Part shown: piece by piece, positions 9,220 to 20,000 of the stretch | How the letters are laid out: each line of letters begins with the position of its first letter | Numbering within the stretch: position 1 is the first letter of the stretch | From: Acrasis kona | Taxonomy: Eukaryota; Heterolobosea; Eutetramitea; Acrasida; Acrasidae | Reading direction: 5' to 3' | Assembly: GCA_026419775.2 (NCBI GenBank) | Contig: JAOPGA020000744.1 | Coordinates: forward strand, 1 to 53,878 | Length of the DNA: 53,878 bases | Position numbers and translations under genes: made by a program | Notes under the pieces: model-generated | The model's input: only the letters and a program-made list of their open reading frames with translations | Told to the model about the DNA's origin: nothing | Database searches by the model: none

Positions 9220-9804
9220 TTATTTAGAGCGCGCTTCCACTTGAAGACCCTTGACCTGAATAAGAGTAGTCACTATTAGGCCCTGAGGATATATCACTGC
9301 CGCAGCAAAGTAAAAAGAAGCATAATTAGCAACATTATACCTTGTTCTTGTTTGAGGTAATGTTAATGCACCACTATTAATGTTAGCCATCTGCCTACTA
9401 AGAGATGGAGGTTTTCCTTGGTTGGGCCGACTCTTCTGCTTCTTTTTACTTTGCTGCTCTGCTGGTGATTTGTCCTTAGGTGATCTCTCTGTCCTCTTAG
9501 TTTGCTTTTTCGACGGCGTTCTAATAGGAGTCTTCTTTGTGGAGGGTCCTTTCTTTTTCAGAGGAGTTGAATTTAAAAGTTCCATCACATCCACCTCCTC
9601 AAATGTAGGGTTAATTTGTACAAGAGGTTCATCAACCGAATGATATGATGTCGCTTCTTCGTTGTCAATGTACAATTCCACACCTCCAAATGCTACATTG
9701 CTTGATTCCTCTACGTCTAGTGCAGTTACAAAATTTATTTCCCGCCGGGTAATAATGTTGTCTTCGTTGTTATTCGTACTCAACACATATATATTTTTGG
9801 TCAA
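9220..9804 (-). CDS. Lys/Thr/Pro-rich basic protein, unknown
   Basis: A 194-codon frame. The first third is acidic (SSNVAFGGVELYIDNEEATS) and the middle is a basic Thr-Pro-Ser stretch (TPLKKKGPSTKKTPIRTPSK) that could serve as a nuclear localisation or DNA-binding tail. The end (NVANYASFYFAAAVIYPQG) is more hydrophobic. No known domain is recognised. It lies downstream of the MULE-like transposase on the same strand, inside the candidate element, and may be an accessory protein. Confidence 0.35.
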   Translation of the reverse strand: MTKNIYVLSTNNNEDNIITRREINFVTALDVEESSNVAFGGVELYIDNEEATSYHSVDEPLVQINPTFEEVDVMELLNSTPLKKKGPSTKKTPIRTPSKKQTKRTERSPKDKSPAEQQSKKKQKSRPNQGKPPSLSRQMANINSGALTLPQTRTRYNVANYASFYFAAAVIYPQGLIVTTLIQVKGLQVEARSK

Positions 9805-9998
9805 CGAAAGACACCCGGGTGTGTGAAGTTAACCCTGTAAAGTATCACTCAAGCAAAAACTATTTGAACCATCTTGCTCAGCAAATAAATCAATTAGGCT
9901 TCAATTTAATGTGAAAAATATGTCCCCACCTTGCCTTGAAAATTGTAACTTCCGAAATCTATTTATATTATATAGATATTACATGTCGAACGAAAGCA

Positions 9999-10166
9999 AT
10001 GACCAGGAAATTATACATGGAGCTTGCAAATGCTGGTGTGGAAACATTTGTACAACCAGGCGATTTAATTAGTTTTGTAGCTTCCGACATTTTACATAAA
10101 AATATGCCGTTACAATCCGGTCAGCAAAATATTATACGGATGCGACATCCTTTTATGATAACATGA
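9999..10166 (+). pseudogene. 2-oxoglutarate dioxygenase C-terminal remnant (TET/JBP-like)
   Basis: The frame reads ETFVQPGDLISFVASDILHK and then NMPLQSGQQN. This matches the last strands of a 2OG-Fe(II) dioxygenase: a P-G-D turn, a strand, and the distal iron-binding histidine. It aligns with the complete enzyme at 50164-51342 (AQPGDIVHFDAANIWHYNQE). The H-x-D half of the site and the 2OG-binding arginine are missing or altered (QQ where E-R is expected), so it is a broken remnant. It overlaps the tail of the MULE-like transposase (ends 10153) in convergent orientation. Confidence 0.45.
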
Positions 10167-12399
10167 CTGTTAATAAAGCGTAAATAAATGTATAATTGCA
10201 TCGACATCTATAGGGTACAAGCAGTGTTTCATTAATAAATGTTTGTTTTTTATTGTGTACATATGAAATTGTAGCCGATAAAAGTAGCCGGTAATCTATT
10301 TGTAAATCAATCTTGATTGATTTCAATGGTGTTCTTTGCGGTAGACGTGTTGTGTTTGGGGTGTGTGTTCGTTGGATGGGTGTGGTTGACTGCGTCGCTG
10401 ATTGGATAGTTTCCAACTCTGAAATATAAAGGCGTTGAGTAGCCTCAAATCCATTTTGAAAAGGAACCGATCTATTCACAGATGAGGAGGAACTGTGGCT
10501 GCGACTAGATTCATCTAGTATAGGATTATGGGCTTGCTCTACATTGTGAGGACCAGCGTTGTTTACATACTCCATCAAATGATCCAAATAGTTAGCATTA
10601 GGGTCGAGGACTGCAATATTGGTATCGGGAGCTCTGCCATCATTCCCAACATTTATCCTTCTGTTCCGTGCTGCAGCTGTTTCTCTAGCTTGAACAGAGA
10701 GATTGCGGTAAGACCTATCAATGTTCGATTNTTTTGCAAACAGGTAAGAATATATTTTTTTATCATTCTCAAACATGTTACTCAATTCTACACTAAAATT
10801 AGGTGACTCCAGTCTTCTATGAGTATTGTTTGCAGATTCCACCATGTTTGTATTGTTTGGAACAATATCCCAGTTAGGATTATTACTTGCAGCACGGGCT
10901 AGCATCCTTAGATGCAGTCCATCAGCGTCGTCACTCCACCAATCACACCAAGGGGAAAGGCCGGGAAACATTGCCTTAATTGTGGCAAACCAGAGCTTTA
11001 GTCCCTCAAGAGTTTGAATTTTCTCTGGCATTGTGGCACATTGACGCTTGAAGGCATCTAGCTGTTCCTCTGTTTTGCAGACTCTTTTTCCTACCCTCTC
11101 CGCAGACCGTAACCAGTGTACAAAGCAGCCTTTGACCAAAGAATCAAAGTGTTTAAGTCCTTTCTCCGCTCCAAGAAGAGTGATCATCGCACCTTTTAGA
11201 CCGTGAGCGAGGGCGGTAGAAAAATCCATAAGCACACCAGTAAGTCCTTCGATGTATTTTGTAACATCAACACCATCCCTTTGTAGAGTCTTGAAAAAGT
11301 TCAAGAAGAACTCTGTATAGTACACAGTGTCCATTCTTGTGTGCCTGGACTTTGATACAGTAACGGAACAATTTACTTCATCAAGCCATACAGTCAGCTT
11401 TGTACTGTGAAGTCCACTTGGTCCTTTGTGCTTTGTATCAACAACAAAGTATGAATTGAGACAAGCAATGTATGAGAACAAAAATGGCTGGATGTGTATG
11501 TTGGTATCCTCAAACTCTGCAGTACTTATCCTTACATACGGAAGCATTGCCTCTTCAAGTGACAACTTTGACCAAACATCTAGTATAATTAGTAAACGAC
11601 ATGTATTCAACTTACTTTTTGGAGGATTCTTTTTTATTTTTGTTGACAACCCCTCTTCTACTTTGAAAGCAATTTGACACGGATGTCCAGAATTGTCATA
11701 CAGCTCATGCATACATTTTCCCAAATGATATCGCAATCGGTCAATGTTTACCAGTGAGCTATGAATCTCTCCAGCAGGTGCTTCTATTCCCCTTCCAATG
11801 CTTAGGTCAAAAGCTGTAATTGTTGGATTGACCCTTGCTGCTTCTCTAATCTGTTCAATAGCTGACGCTGGAACCTTATTAATTCCTGGAAGTGGATGAT
11901 TGTGGTTTCCGCTTTGCGAGACACATATGAGCCAGTGGTCTACTACTTCTGTGTTTATTTTGCTGGCATCACAGTTATCCCTGAAGTAGTATGTCATGAC
12001 ATCGCATTGTCCACTCAGTGTTTTAGTGGGAACCATGGTCCTTCCTTCATTAGGGTATTGCTTGCAGTCCCTACTTGTGTTCTTTAAGTGACGTACACAC
12101 GTGCAAAGCTTTTCCTTTTGATTACTGCAGATCAAAGCACCCTTGCACCGACTGTTGATCCGAAGTATCTTGTAATCCAAGTTACGAAACCTTGATTGAT
12201 TATGGTTTTGTTTGTCATAGCATATGTTCACTGTCTTGAAAAGGGATATATCAGAGTAGATTGCTCTAGTGTGGTATAAGGTATTGAGCTGAACATTGTC
12301 CATTGGTAGCACAGCTTCCACTATTTGATCATCCTTGATTGAGTTAATTATCTTGGAGATTTNAATTTTGGTGTCAGATTTAGAAGTTCTTTGAGACAT
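10153..12399 (-). CDS. MULE-like transposase with N-terminal zinc-finger region
   Basis: The ATG at 12399 (MSQRTSKSDTK) is the more likely start; an in-frame ATG lies 36 nt upstream. The N terminus has a Cys/His cluster (CSNQKEKLCTCVRHLKNTSR, then GNHNHPLPG) like the FLYWCH/WRKY-type fingers of Mutator-like transposases. The core has GVLMDFSTALAHGLKG, then VKGCFVHWLRSAERVG (the C-x2-H box between the second and third catalytic acids) and NNTNMVESANNTHRR (a candidate final glutamate). The C-terminal 120 residues are Ser/Thr/Pro-rich. Cut-and-paste transposition is the inferred role. Unread bases lie at about 10731 and 12363; the frame is otherwise open. Confidence 0.65.
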   Translation of the reverse strand: MSQRTSKSDTKIXISKIINSIKDDQIVEAVLPMDNVQLNTLYHTRAIYSDISLFKTVNICYDKQNHNQSRFRNLDYKILRINSRCKGALICSNQKEKLCTCVRHLKNTSRDCKQYPNEGRTMVPTKTLSGQCDVMTYYFRDNCDASKINTEVVDHWLICVSQSGNHNHPLPGINKVPASAIEQIREAARVNPTITAFDLSIGRGIEAPAGEIHSSLVNIDRLRYHLGKCMHELYDNSGHPCQIAFKVEEGLSTKIKKNPPKSKLNTCRLLIILDVWSKLSLEEAMLPYVRISTAEFEDTNIHIQPFLFSYIACLNSYFVVDTKHKGPSGLHSTKLTVWLDEVNCSVTVSKSRHTRMDTVYYTEFFLNFFKTLQRDGVDVTKYIEGLTGVLMDFSTALAHGLKGAMITLLGAEKGLKHFDSLVKGCFVHWLRSAERVGKRVCKTEEQLDAFKRQCATMPEKIQTLEGLKLWFATIKAMFPGLSPWCDWWSDDADGLHLRMLARAASNNPNWDIVPNNTNMVESANNTHRRLESPNFSVELSNMFENDKKIYSYLFAKXSNIDRSYRNLSVQARETAAARNRRINVGNDGRAPDTNIAVLDPNANYLDHLMEYVNNAGPHNVEQAHNPILDESSRSHSSSSSVNRSVPFQNGFEATQRLYISELETIQSATQSTTPIQRTHTPNTTRLPQRTPLKSIKIDLQIDYRLLLSATISYVHNKKQTFINETLLVPYRCRCNYTFIYALLTVMLS

Positions 12400-12435
12400 T
12401 ATTGTGTTTATCAGTTTGTTTATTATACAATACAT

Positions 12436-12702
12436 AAATTAACGACAAGTTAAATAGTGTGCCATCCTGTGGGCGCGCCTATGTAACAGTCATTGTAAAT
12501 ACTCCTCAATCTACAGCTCCGGAATAAATCTATTTCAAAAATCTATTTTAATGTTAGAGTACTACAACTCTTTCCTTATTTGGATTCTTAGCGTTAGCGT
12601 CATAGCGTACTCCTCTGTAGACCCATCTGTTGACTGTTGTGAGTGGGGTATTATATCTAAAAACCTTGTAGCAAATTGTACAATATCTGTTTTCTGGTAA
12701 AA
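12436..12702. other. Non-coding, includes the right end of the candidate MULE
   Basis: This holds the inverted TAGCGTACT copy at 12603-12611 with TTAGCGTTAGCG just before it. No frame of interest. Confidence 0.35.
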
Positions 12703-15287
12703 TTAAAACAGTTCATGCTGTGTTTGAGGGATTTGCACGGATGGAAATACTTTAAGCTCAATGAGTATTTCGGCAGTCTTGATCATGTTTGGTACAGTTG
12801 TTATAATTTTTAACCACTCGTTCACTTGAATATCATCTCGGTAAGTATCTGAGATTCTCAACCGCTCAATGCATCGCTCTGCCAAACCTTTCAAAAGCTT
12901 TTTATGTTCTTTACAAGCCTTTGAACCCATCCTTTTAAAACTTGACAAAAACAGCTCCATCAACTCTTGTTGTGAAAGGTCATCTTCACTTGGTGTGTAT
13001 TGTGTAACCCAACTGTAAGTAGTTGTAAAGAATACATGAGGGTAATCAATAATTGTATGCAACAAGTCCTTTGCATCATTATATATCTCCCTCATTTGAT
13101 CTGCAACAAAACCATTAAACTTCCTTGTTCGATGGAATAACCGTGAAAAATATCCACTTTGTATTTCTGCAATTAATCGCACAGCAAGAGCAATCTTAGT
13201 GTTTGTGAAAAATTTCAATACATTATATCATTGTGTATTACTGCTATCATCGTTAGATTGGGCTGCAAATGTTAGACATGTCCTTTTAAAGCAATCCCAT
13301 CGTTTCACTAAGATGATTGCAAGAACACCAAGGGAATTCCATCGAATATCAATTAATAGTTTGACTTTTTGTACTTGATTTTCATTCTTATGTGCAACTT
13401 CTTCAAAATCCAAAAGAAGATCTAAAATCTCTTGACAAAAATTACTACTGCTATATGCTTTAAGCCAATCTATATCTTTGTCATGTACCGCATTAAGTTG
13501 GATGATAGGATAAATGTGCTGCCAATTAAATGACAAAAATATTGAAATTTTTCTTATCTGATTCCAAATGTAACCTTTTTCAAAACCAAGTTCTAACTCC
13601 AAACCATTTACAGCAAGTTGAATCTCTAGTGACCAAGTATGTTGACTACAATTGCCTTTAACCAATTGACGAGTAGGTTTGTTTGTAGAACTTTGCATTA
13701 GTCAAACAGCAGAAAAATTCAATTCAGTATTGTCACTTACCCTTCTACTAACAAGACTGTATTAGACAAAATGCAGCGTTTCAGCGCGTTGCAATTTATT
13801 GCAATCATATACAACTTTCCCGTTACATGGGTGGTTTTAGTAAATTTTACTTTTGAAAACATCAGTTTATATGAGCGGAAATGCTCGTGGACGCTAATGT
13901 GTTAATACAGTCTTGAGAATTATTTTATTAAAAACCAATTGGGTGTGGCGGGCGGGAACCTTGTCCAAAAGCGATTGTGAAGTTGGAATTTGAGAATGTG
14001 ACATAGTGATGTGTAAACGATTAATTTCGAACAATCTTTCACAAACGCGTACTCAACTCATTTTAACCGGTCAATCTCCCTCCAAATCTGTTACAATGGG
14101 TTAATAAATAAAATAAAATACATTCTTTATCGTAGAGGGTAAATAATATTAGTCCTATGGAAATATAATAACATATTGACACCAATCTGCTTTATAGTGT
14201 GCTTTTGCACAAGGCTTTGAAGAGTTTTCTTGATTGTTTCTGAAGTCTTGTCCTCTGTCTTGACAATATCTAGAACTGCAATTTTTGGAGTGCATCCAAG
14301 CTGCAAAGCACGCTTAGATATTTTCAGTTGTTTTTTTTCAAGAAGCAACCTTTTATCTGGTACTATATTTGATATTCTATCAACTTCGCTCTGATGTGTC
14401 TGTATTAATAAATCATCTAAAGGCCTAGTGTATGTAGCAATGCAACCTAACATGTGTCCTTGTGCTATTGTAGTGTAGTCAAACATGAAATGAGAAAATT
14501 GTTTGGAAAGATCACGTCCAATGTTGTGGTCAACTAATGAAAGAATTATTTGTTGGTGGACAGCAATAGTGCTTGCACAAGGAGTAGAATAAAGCTTTGG
14601 TACCTTTCCATTGATTTGAAGAAGTGTCTTTTGTGCCTCTTTCAAGGCATTGGCAGTTCCTATATCTGACGACTTTAACTTTGATTGAAATAGAATAACT
14701 TTTTTCATAAATGCATGATTATACGTTTTACCGTCGATCATTGTTTGAACTGGGACAAGTTCTACATACTTATCAACAACAAGTTTTAAAGCTTTATTTT
14801 GTTCAGTTAATTCTTTGATTCGGTTTGAATGCTTTTCTTCTGTTGGCCTCAAAAACATTCCATTCTCTGTAAACATCACTGTGGAATTTTTAATGTTTAC
14901 AGAAAGGGTACTTGAAGCATTTTCGTTTGGACTCACTTGATTTTGGTACATTTTTTGACAATGTTGTTCTAATATTGATGCTGTGCATAAACTATTATAA
15001 ATGTCTTTTCTGTGCTCCCCAAATATGTGTTGCTCAATTGCTTGTTTTNAATTAAATGTTTGTTCACAGAAAACACAGTGAAAATGTATTTTGTTGTGTA
15101 GTTCTTTAGGTTCTAATCTTCTATTTGGGTAAGATGTACATCTTTGAAAACATTTATCAATGGACTCTGCTGTGAAGTGCTTTATCAGTTTTGGAACTTT
15201 GTGCCGAGTATTAGCAGAACGTGTCGGTAATGGGTTGTGAGAATTTAATTCATCCAAATCTAATTGTTGAAATAGTTGTGGTTGCAT
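12703..15287 (-). pseudogene. hAT-like transposase broken by the 213-bp repeat
   Basis: Three minus-strand frames belong together. 15287 to about 14172 carries a C2H2/BED-like finger (FHCVFCEQTFN..QAIEQHIFGEH) and a region where the first catalytic segment would lie. 13698-13228 carries the hAT signatures CSQHTWSLEIQLAVNGLE (the C-x2-H-x-L box) and DIRWNSLGVLAIILVKRW (matching T-R-W-N-S). 13218-12703 is the C-terminal helical part. The first frame is cut after GVNM, where the 213-bp repeat begins, and about 260 further non-coding bases separate it from the second. The C-terminal W-rich dimerisation motif was not seen. Dead copy. Confidence 0.55.
13959..14171 (+). repeat. 213-bp dispersed repeat, copy 2
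   Basis: Identical to 539-751 at an offset of 13,420 bases and in the same orientation. Its right edge coincides with the break in the hAT-like transposase. Identity with no visible substitution suggests recent movement or recent duplication. Confidence 0.85.
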
Positions 15288-15670
15288 GAATGTGTTAAGT
15301 GTGGAAGTGTTGTGATTTTGAACAAATTTATTGATCTCTACATTTCATTATTCACCTCTCATCCTTCAACCGTCCAACCTGTAACTGCCTCTGTGCTCTC
15401 AACATTGCTTCTGAATATTAATTAACGGACCCGCCGCTAACCCTGAAAGCTAAATTTTGGTGCCGCTTATGGTACCTGCCTTCTATAGTGCTACCCCTTA
15501 TAGTATTTCCAGAGACTTAAATCCTCCGTGCCACCGCTATGGGAAAATTAAACATTGAGAGCACTGCGTATTTTCTCGGATTATGGAAACTCTGTTGAGA
15601 TAGAATGTTTTAAGGACAAATTTTATAAAAATACTTTATTCCCAAAATACAAACCGAACCAAACGTCATC
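15288..15670. other. No gene seen
   Basis: No supported feature. It contains short C-rich runs (ACCCCTTATAG) and nothing that reads as a conserved frame. Confidence 0.35.
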
Positions 15671-16245
15671 TACTTGTCATCAATGTCTACAATCTCAATG
15701 GTGGTCTCTCTTGGCTCTTCAACAGCAAAAGTGTCTCCAAGGATGGCATAAATGCCTGGCAACCTTGAAACTTCAACTTGCTTCTTCAATGACAATAATG
15801 AACGCCAATAGATTGGAAGAGGGTTGGCGGCATCCATACTCAAATTGTTGGAAATGCTATCCCAGGCACTTTTTTTTCAAAACAGGGATAAGCCTGGAAG
15901 TTTATTGGTAGTTTACAAAACCCCCGTCAATGGTTATTGATGAGTTACCATACACTAAAATAATATATACAAATCACATAACAAAGTCCTGCTGTAGCGC
16001 ACACACTGTGGGAGAAAGTCAATGTAGAGGTTGGATGTCATGTAAGCCTTTGCTTGGGATCTCATAAAGAGATCTTCGCTATCTGCAGCTTTAAAGTATG
16101 GTCTCTTTGAAGTTCTTGGGGTGGTACCGCTCAATATAACCATTGCTATGGACATGAAAGTGTGATGGATCTCTTTTTTGAGTGGCAGGATTGCTGCAAG
16201 GACAACAGTACCCCTAGTTTTGTACTTGGCGTTGTTGTATATCAA
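15671..16245 (-). CDS. Possible two-exon small gene or retroelement fragment, unknown
   Basis: Two minus-strand frames may join. The upstream one (16245-15955) contains HHTFMSIAMVILSGTTPRTS. The downstream one (about 15893-15671) reads AYPCFEKKSAWDSISNNLSM and ends IVDIDDK before a stop. Several GT and AG pairs lie between them (for example an intron ending CTTCCAG before GCTTAT), but I cannot fix the junction. No domain is recognised. Being among retrotransposon debris, it may be a gag-like piece rather than a host gene. Confidence 0.3.
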
Positions 16246-16260
16246 GACCTCTTTCTGCCT

Positions 16261-17554
16261 TTTTTTTTTTTATAAATTGCATTCTGTGGCAAGCCTTATT
16301 AGAAATTATTTACATGTGTATAAATGACTCTATACAGCTGAAGGTCCGCCTAGCTTGGCGGATTTGATGGCATTGGTTGCGCAGCGCGCGTGCCAGATGG
16401 AGTAGGAGGTTTCCATCAAGATTGTTGATATCTTCCTCAACACTTGGAGTGGCTTTTTGACTGGTATCTTGTTTGAAAAGCAGTTAACTACATCCATACT
16501 AGTGTAACCAAGTAAACTAGCATAAATAGTAGCTTTGTGTTTGTCAGTCGTAGGATGTTCATCAAAATCAAAACCACTTTGGTACAGTGTAAATGGAAGA
16601 CACTAGAATTTAAATGAGCCCTTTATGAGTGATCCTGGCAGCATGTTGCTTTGAATCAGGTCATTGATTGATCTCATTGCATCATTCATATGTGTATGGC
16701 AAATTTTTGCGACAATTTAAAAGAACATGAGATTGGTCCTCATGTTGCAAACAACACCTCGGGCATTTGGTGTTGCTAATTTGGTTGTTGTTGTCCCAAT
16801 ACTGCATTTTAGAAAGTGTGCAGAGTTGATTGGAACGGAGACGGAGGAGGAAGATCTGTTTGGGTCGTGACATAAGGTTGGTGTCAACGCTGGCTTTAAT
16901 ATTATATTCATCATGGAGAATATTATATTTGTAGTCAAAGGAGTTGGAGATGGTGGACAGAAGGTAGTTGGAGACTGCACTACGGACAGAGGAGTGTGGA
17001 ACTTCACCTCTACAAACAATGTCAAAGAGAAGTGACGATGGAGGACTAATGTCATTGATGTAGAAGTTATTTAGTCCCAGTTTTGCAAATTTATCCGCTG
17101 CTTCATTTCCAGGAATGTTGGCTTGGGCCTGGACCGCAGCTAGCAAAACAATTCTTTTCTGTAACAATAGCAGAGAGAAGCTGATTGTCATATACACGAA
17201 GCTTTTCTTCCATAGAAGTCAGCTTTGAGAAGCTATGAACTGCTTCAATACCGGAGAGGCAGTCAGTCATAACAGTGACATTTTGACCGTCTCTAGAGCG
17301 TCTTGGAGAAATCCATAGAGTTCCGCTCTGTAATTGTTGGCTATGCCAGGTATTCTTCCATACTCTACCTTATCATAGTCCTCACTATTTACTACCGCAT
17401 AAGCAGCAATAGTTTTGTCTTTGTTTGCAGAGCCATCTGTGTACCAAGTGACAACATTTCCATCGCTATTGATATCGTTAGAGGTGGGACTAACAAGGTT
17501 AGAGCGAGCTTCTTCAAGGAATAGTGCGACTTTTCCTTTGTCTGGCGAGGCCAT
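16261..17554 (-). pseudogene. Non-LTR retrotransposon 3' end (RNase H, zinc knuckle, poly-A)
   Basis: On the minus strand, WYTDGSANKDKTIAAYAVV, RAELYGF, then VMTDCLSG and IPGNEAADKFAKLG give the D-E-D-D series of a LINE-type RNase H. Next comes a zinc knuckle (CPRCCLQHEDQSHVLLNC) and a tail ending AIKSAKLGGPSAV at a stop codon (16332-16330). A run of about 12 T at 16261 on the plus strand is the poly-A tail of the minus-strand element. The coding region changes frame at least twice, so it is dead, and it is 5'-truncated: no reverse transcriptase is present. Confidence 0.7.
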
Positions 17555-17996
17555 AGTAATAAACGTAATATTTATTTAAATTGAGATTTACATGGACTAT
17601 GCACTACTCCCGTGAGGGCAAACAATGTGCAAGTCAAGGTGTNGTGTTGTTATAAGATGGCGTTGAGGTTCAACAAGAGGGAGCGGGTGGAATGGTTGGA
17701 GAAGTAAATGTGTCCTCATGTCTGGATTTCTTACTTTTAGGCCTGGGTGAGTTTGTTAAGGGTCGAGGCCATAGTGCGTGACACTGTCCTGGTATAGAAC
17801 TCTTATTTTGATCTACATGCCGCTACTAACAGCAGAAGTATGATCTTGATTCTACAACATCATCTTGTGAAAAACTTTGTTCATGACAGTAATGATGATT
17901 TATTACTTCAGAACTGACTTATATAACTTGCTCCCATTGGAATGCAGCTTTAATCCTGGTGTAAATATTGAGGGATGCGGCTTCAATCGCCTTATT
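17555..17996. other. No gene seen
   Basis: No supported feature. One unread base lies at about 17643. Confidence 0.35.
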
Positions 17997-18436
17997 TTAA
18001 ATGTCATGATCCAAATTGTTACACTTGTCAATTGTATCTCTAGTTTCCAATTTGCACTTTAGCAAATGTATTGTAGCTGATCTCTTAATCTTGACAATCA
18101 GACCAGCACACTTCTCAGAAATTTTTGAAACATCTCTTTTACATTCCAATAGCGTCCTCTGAACATTGAAAGGAGAGAAAAATGCCCTCATTAAATCTTT
18201 TACAAAAGTAAATCTGTCCTCTTCCTTTACATCCACCATTTCTCAATAATTAACACCCTGATGTTTTCTATTTGTTGGTCTTGTATGGATTTGGTAACAG
18301 AGGTTGTTTTGTTTAAATTCCTATCTCCAAGCTCTTCTAAATTCCGCACTCTTCTAAATTGCTTGTTTACCCGACCCTTCAATCTTATTGTCAAGGTCAA
18401 AGCATTTTGTGTACCATTAATCAAGTCTTTTGTCAC
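17997..18436 (-). CDS. Two overlapping short frames, unknown
   Basis: Frames 18436-18227 and 18239-17997 overlap by 13 bases and have similar helical, charged composition (VRNLEELGDRNLNKTTSV; KRDVSKISEKCAGLIVKIKR). They may be one frame-shifted helical protein, perhaps a retroelement ORF1 remnant. I do not recognise them. Confidence 0.2.
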
Positions 18437-18713
18437 GTTGTATACGAATTGAATTTGTTACATACTGCATATTGACGCCTGCCTCTACTGCATATTTGAT
18501 TCCGAATAAGAAAAACGTATGAAGCTGAGCCTATAATTAGTTAGAGTATACTTTATATGTGTGTCTAACTTCTAGAGACGAATGAAGGGTCCAGTGAGGA
18601 TGATAGTAAAATAAGAAATCAATTAGGTTTATGCCAATTAAAAAATGATGCACACAGAGCAGAGTTAAAATGATAAAGAACACAGGACCTAAAGGTAAAC
18701 TTCTGAATCAAAA

Positions 18714-18803
18714 AGAGGAGTGTGGAACTTCACCTTTGCAAACAATGTCGAAAAGAAGTGAGGATGAAGGACTGATGTCGTTGATGTAGTGGTTGTTAAG
18801 TGT
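18714..18803 (-). repeat. Diverged copy of a LINE RNase H segment
   Basis: This segment repeats 16989-17078 at roughly 80-85% identity. Both contain GAGGAGTGTGGAACTTCACC, followed by the AACAATGTC and GATGTAG blocks in the same order and spacing. It is a second, shorter remnant of the same non-LTR family in the same orientation. Confidence 0.6.
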
Positions 18804-18892
18804 GCGATCCTACAACAGGAAATATAAGAGATGATCTGTTTCAACTGATAGTGTAAAAACCAAGTTTGTAAGCCACTCAACATGCTTCGCAC

Positions 18893-19383
18893 TTGTTAAC
18901 AGGTAAGTATAAACGTGTTACAACATTAACACTTCACAGAAACTCCCAAGTTAACCAAGGTCAGGAAGTAAAAGGCAAAGCCCAGTTCAAGATTGTACTC
19001 TTAAGAACTTCAACTTTTATTATGTGCCTTTATTACATCAAAAGATAATGACATGGAGGAGTTACCCACAAATGCTGGTATCGACGCGAAAGCATTGGTC
19101 AAGATCCTTGCAGTCTGCAAGAAGCGTGATGAACCCAACAGTAACTCTGAATAAAAACTCTTAATATCAATTTGATGTAATTTAATGTGTACAATAACAA
19201 CCTTGCTCTTGAACATATCGTCTGTATTTTGAACCTGTTCAATAAACCAGTTTGCAAAACCGGTGTATGCAACCGATTTCACTAGTGGTGTTTTTCACTT
19301 TTTGGATAAAAAATAACCGGTGTTCACCACCAGTTTTGCAATTTTTTGAAAAACCGGTTGAAAAATACCGAAAATTCCTCTGA
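18893..19383. other. Non-coding with a small inverted repeat
   Basis: No supported gene; a 90-codon minus frame at 19282-19010 has no recognisable domain. Around 19250-19375 the motif ACCGGT recurs several times, and TTGCAAAACCGGTG near 19253 is partly mirrored by CACCACCAGTTTTGCAA near 19330. It may be the end of the pogo-like element next to it. Confidence 0.3.
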
Positions 19384-19863
19384 TTAGAAAACCCAACCCT
19401 CGCTTGCTTTGAAGTCCTTTATTTCATGTTCACGGGCAGCTTGGAGAGCAAACACTCTTAATAAACAAGTGTTCACGCTGAAACAACACATTCTCAAGGC
19501 GTTGATTCGTTCGATGATCTCTTGTTCAATCTCACCAGACAGCTTAGTTGGGCCACCATTACCATCAGAGCGCTTAGTTCCTTTCTGTTGAACTTTGACG
19601 ACATAGTAGATGTGGCCTCTGTCGCGATACCACTTGGACATAGTGCTCTTAGTGATTCCATACTCTTTGATCGCATGGTCTCTTCCTTGGTCCTGAGTGA
19701 GTTGCACACACTTCAACCTGTCTGTGTAGGTGTACCTTCTTGGTTTTCTTGCCAGTGATTCTTTAGCAAGGTATATAGCTGGCTGTACTTCATCAATAGG
19801 CACGGACGATGCCTTAGCAAGGTTGTTCAGCTCAGAACCAGGGTAGTTCACAGCTTTGCACAA
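19384..19863 (-). pseudogene. pogo/Tigger-like transposase, DNA-binding half only
   Basis: The 159-codon frame has two helix-turn-helix units. The first is psq/Brinker-like (YTYTDRLKCVQLTQDQGRDH, then AIKEYGITKSTMSKWYRDRG). The second is the CENP-B/Tc5-type unit (KLSGEIEQEIIERINALR, ending EIKDFKASEGWVF), where pogo family members have FKAS-x-GW. The frame stops right after this motif, so the whole DDE catalytic domain is absent. It could be a truncated transposon or a short DNA-binding protein derived from one. Confidence 0.6.
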
Positions 19864-20000
19864 CGCATAATATGTAAAAATATAAAATCAATTCGGGTGA
19901 CAATATACAGATGCATAAGTCTATGAATTCAAATAAAAACCCTATTTTGAAATCTCAAGTTTCTCCTCCGCTTGACTCGTCCTGGACATCCTTAATGTGC

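Larger units (their letters stand above)
9092..12611 (-). mobile_element. Candidate MULE-like DNA transposon
   Basis: The 11-mer AAGTACGCTAA occurs three times near the left side (9092-9102, 9148-9158, 9172-9182), and its inverted 9-base core TAGCGTACT occurs at 12603-12611. Between them lie the K/T/P-rich frame, a dioxygenase remnant and the MULE-like transposase. MULE ends often carry sub-terminal repeats. The exact tips and the expected 9-bp target duplication were not found, so the limits are provisional. Confidence 0.4.

Noticed and set aside
19010-19282. 90-codon minus-strand frame as a gene
   Set aside because: No domain, no start context and surrounded by decayed transposons; composition is not distinct from the AT-rich background.
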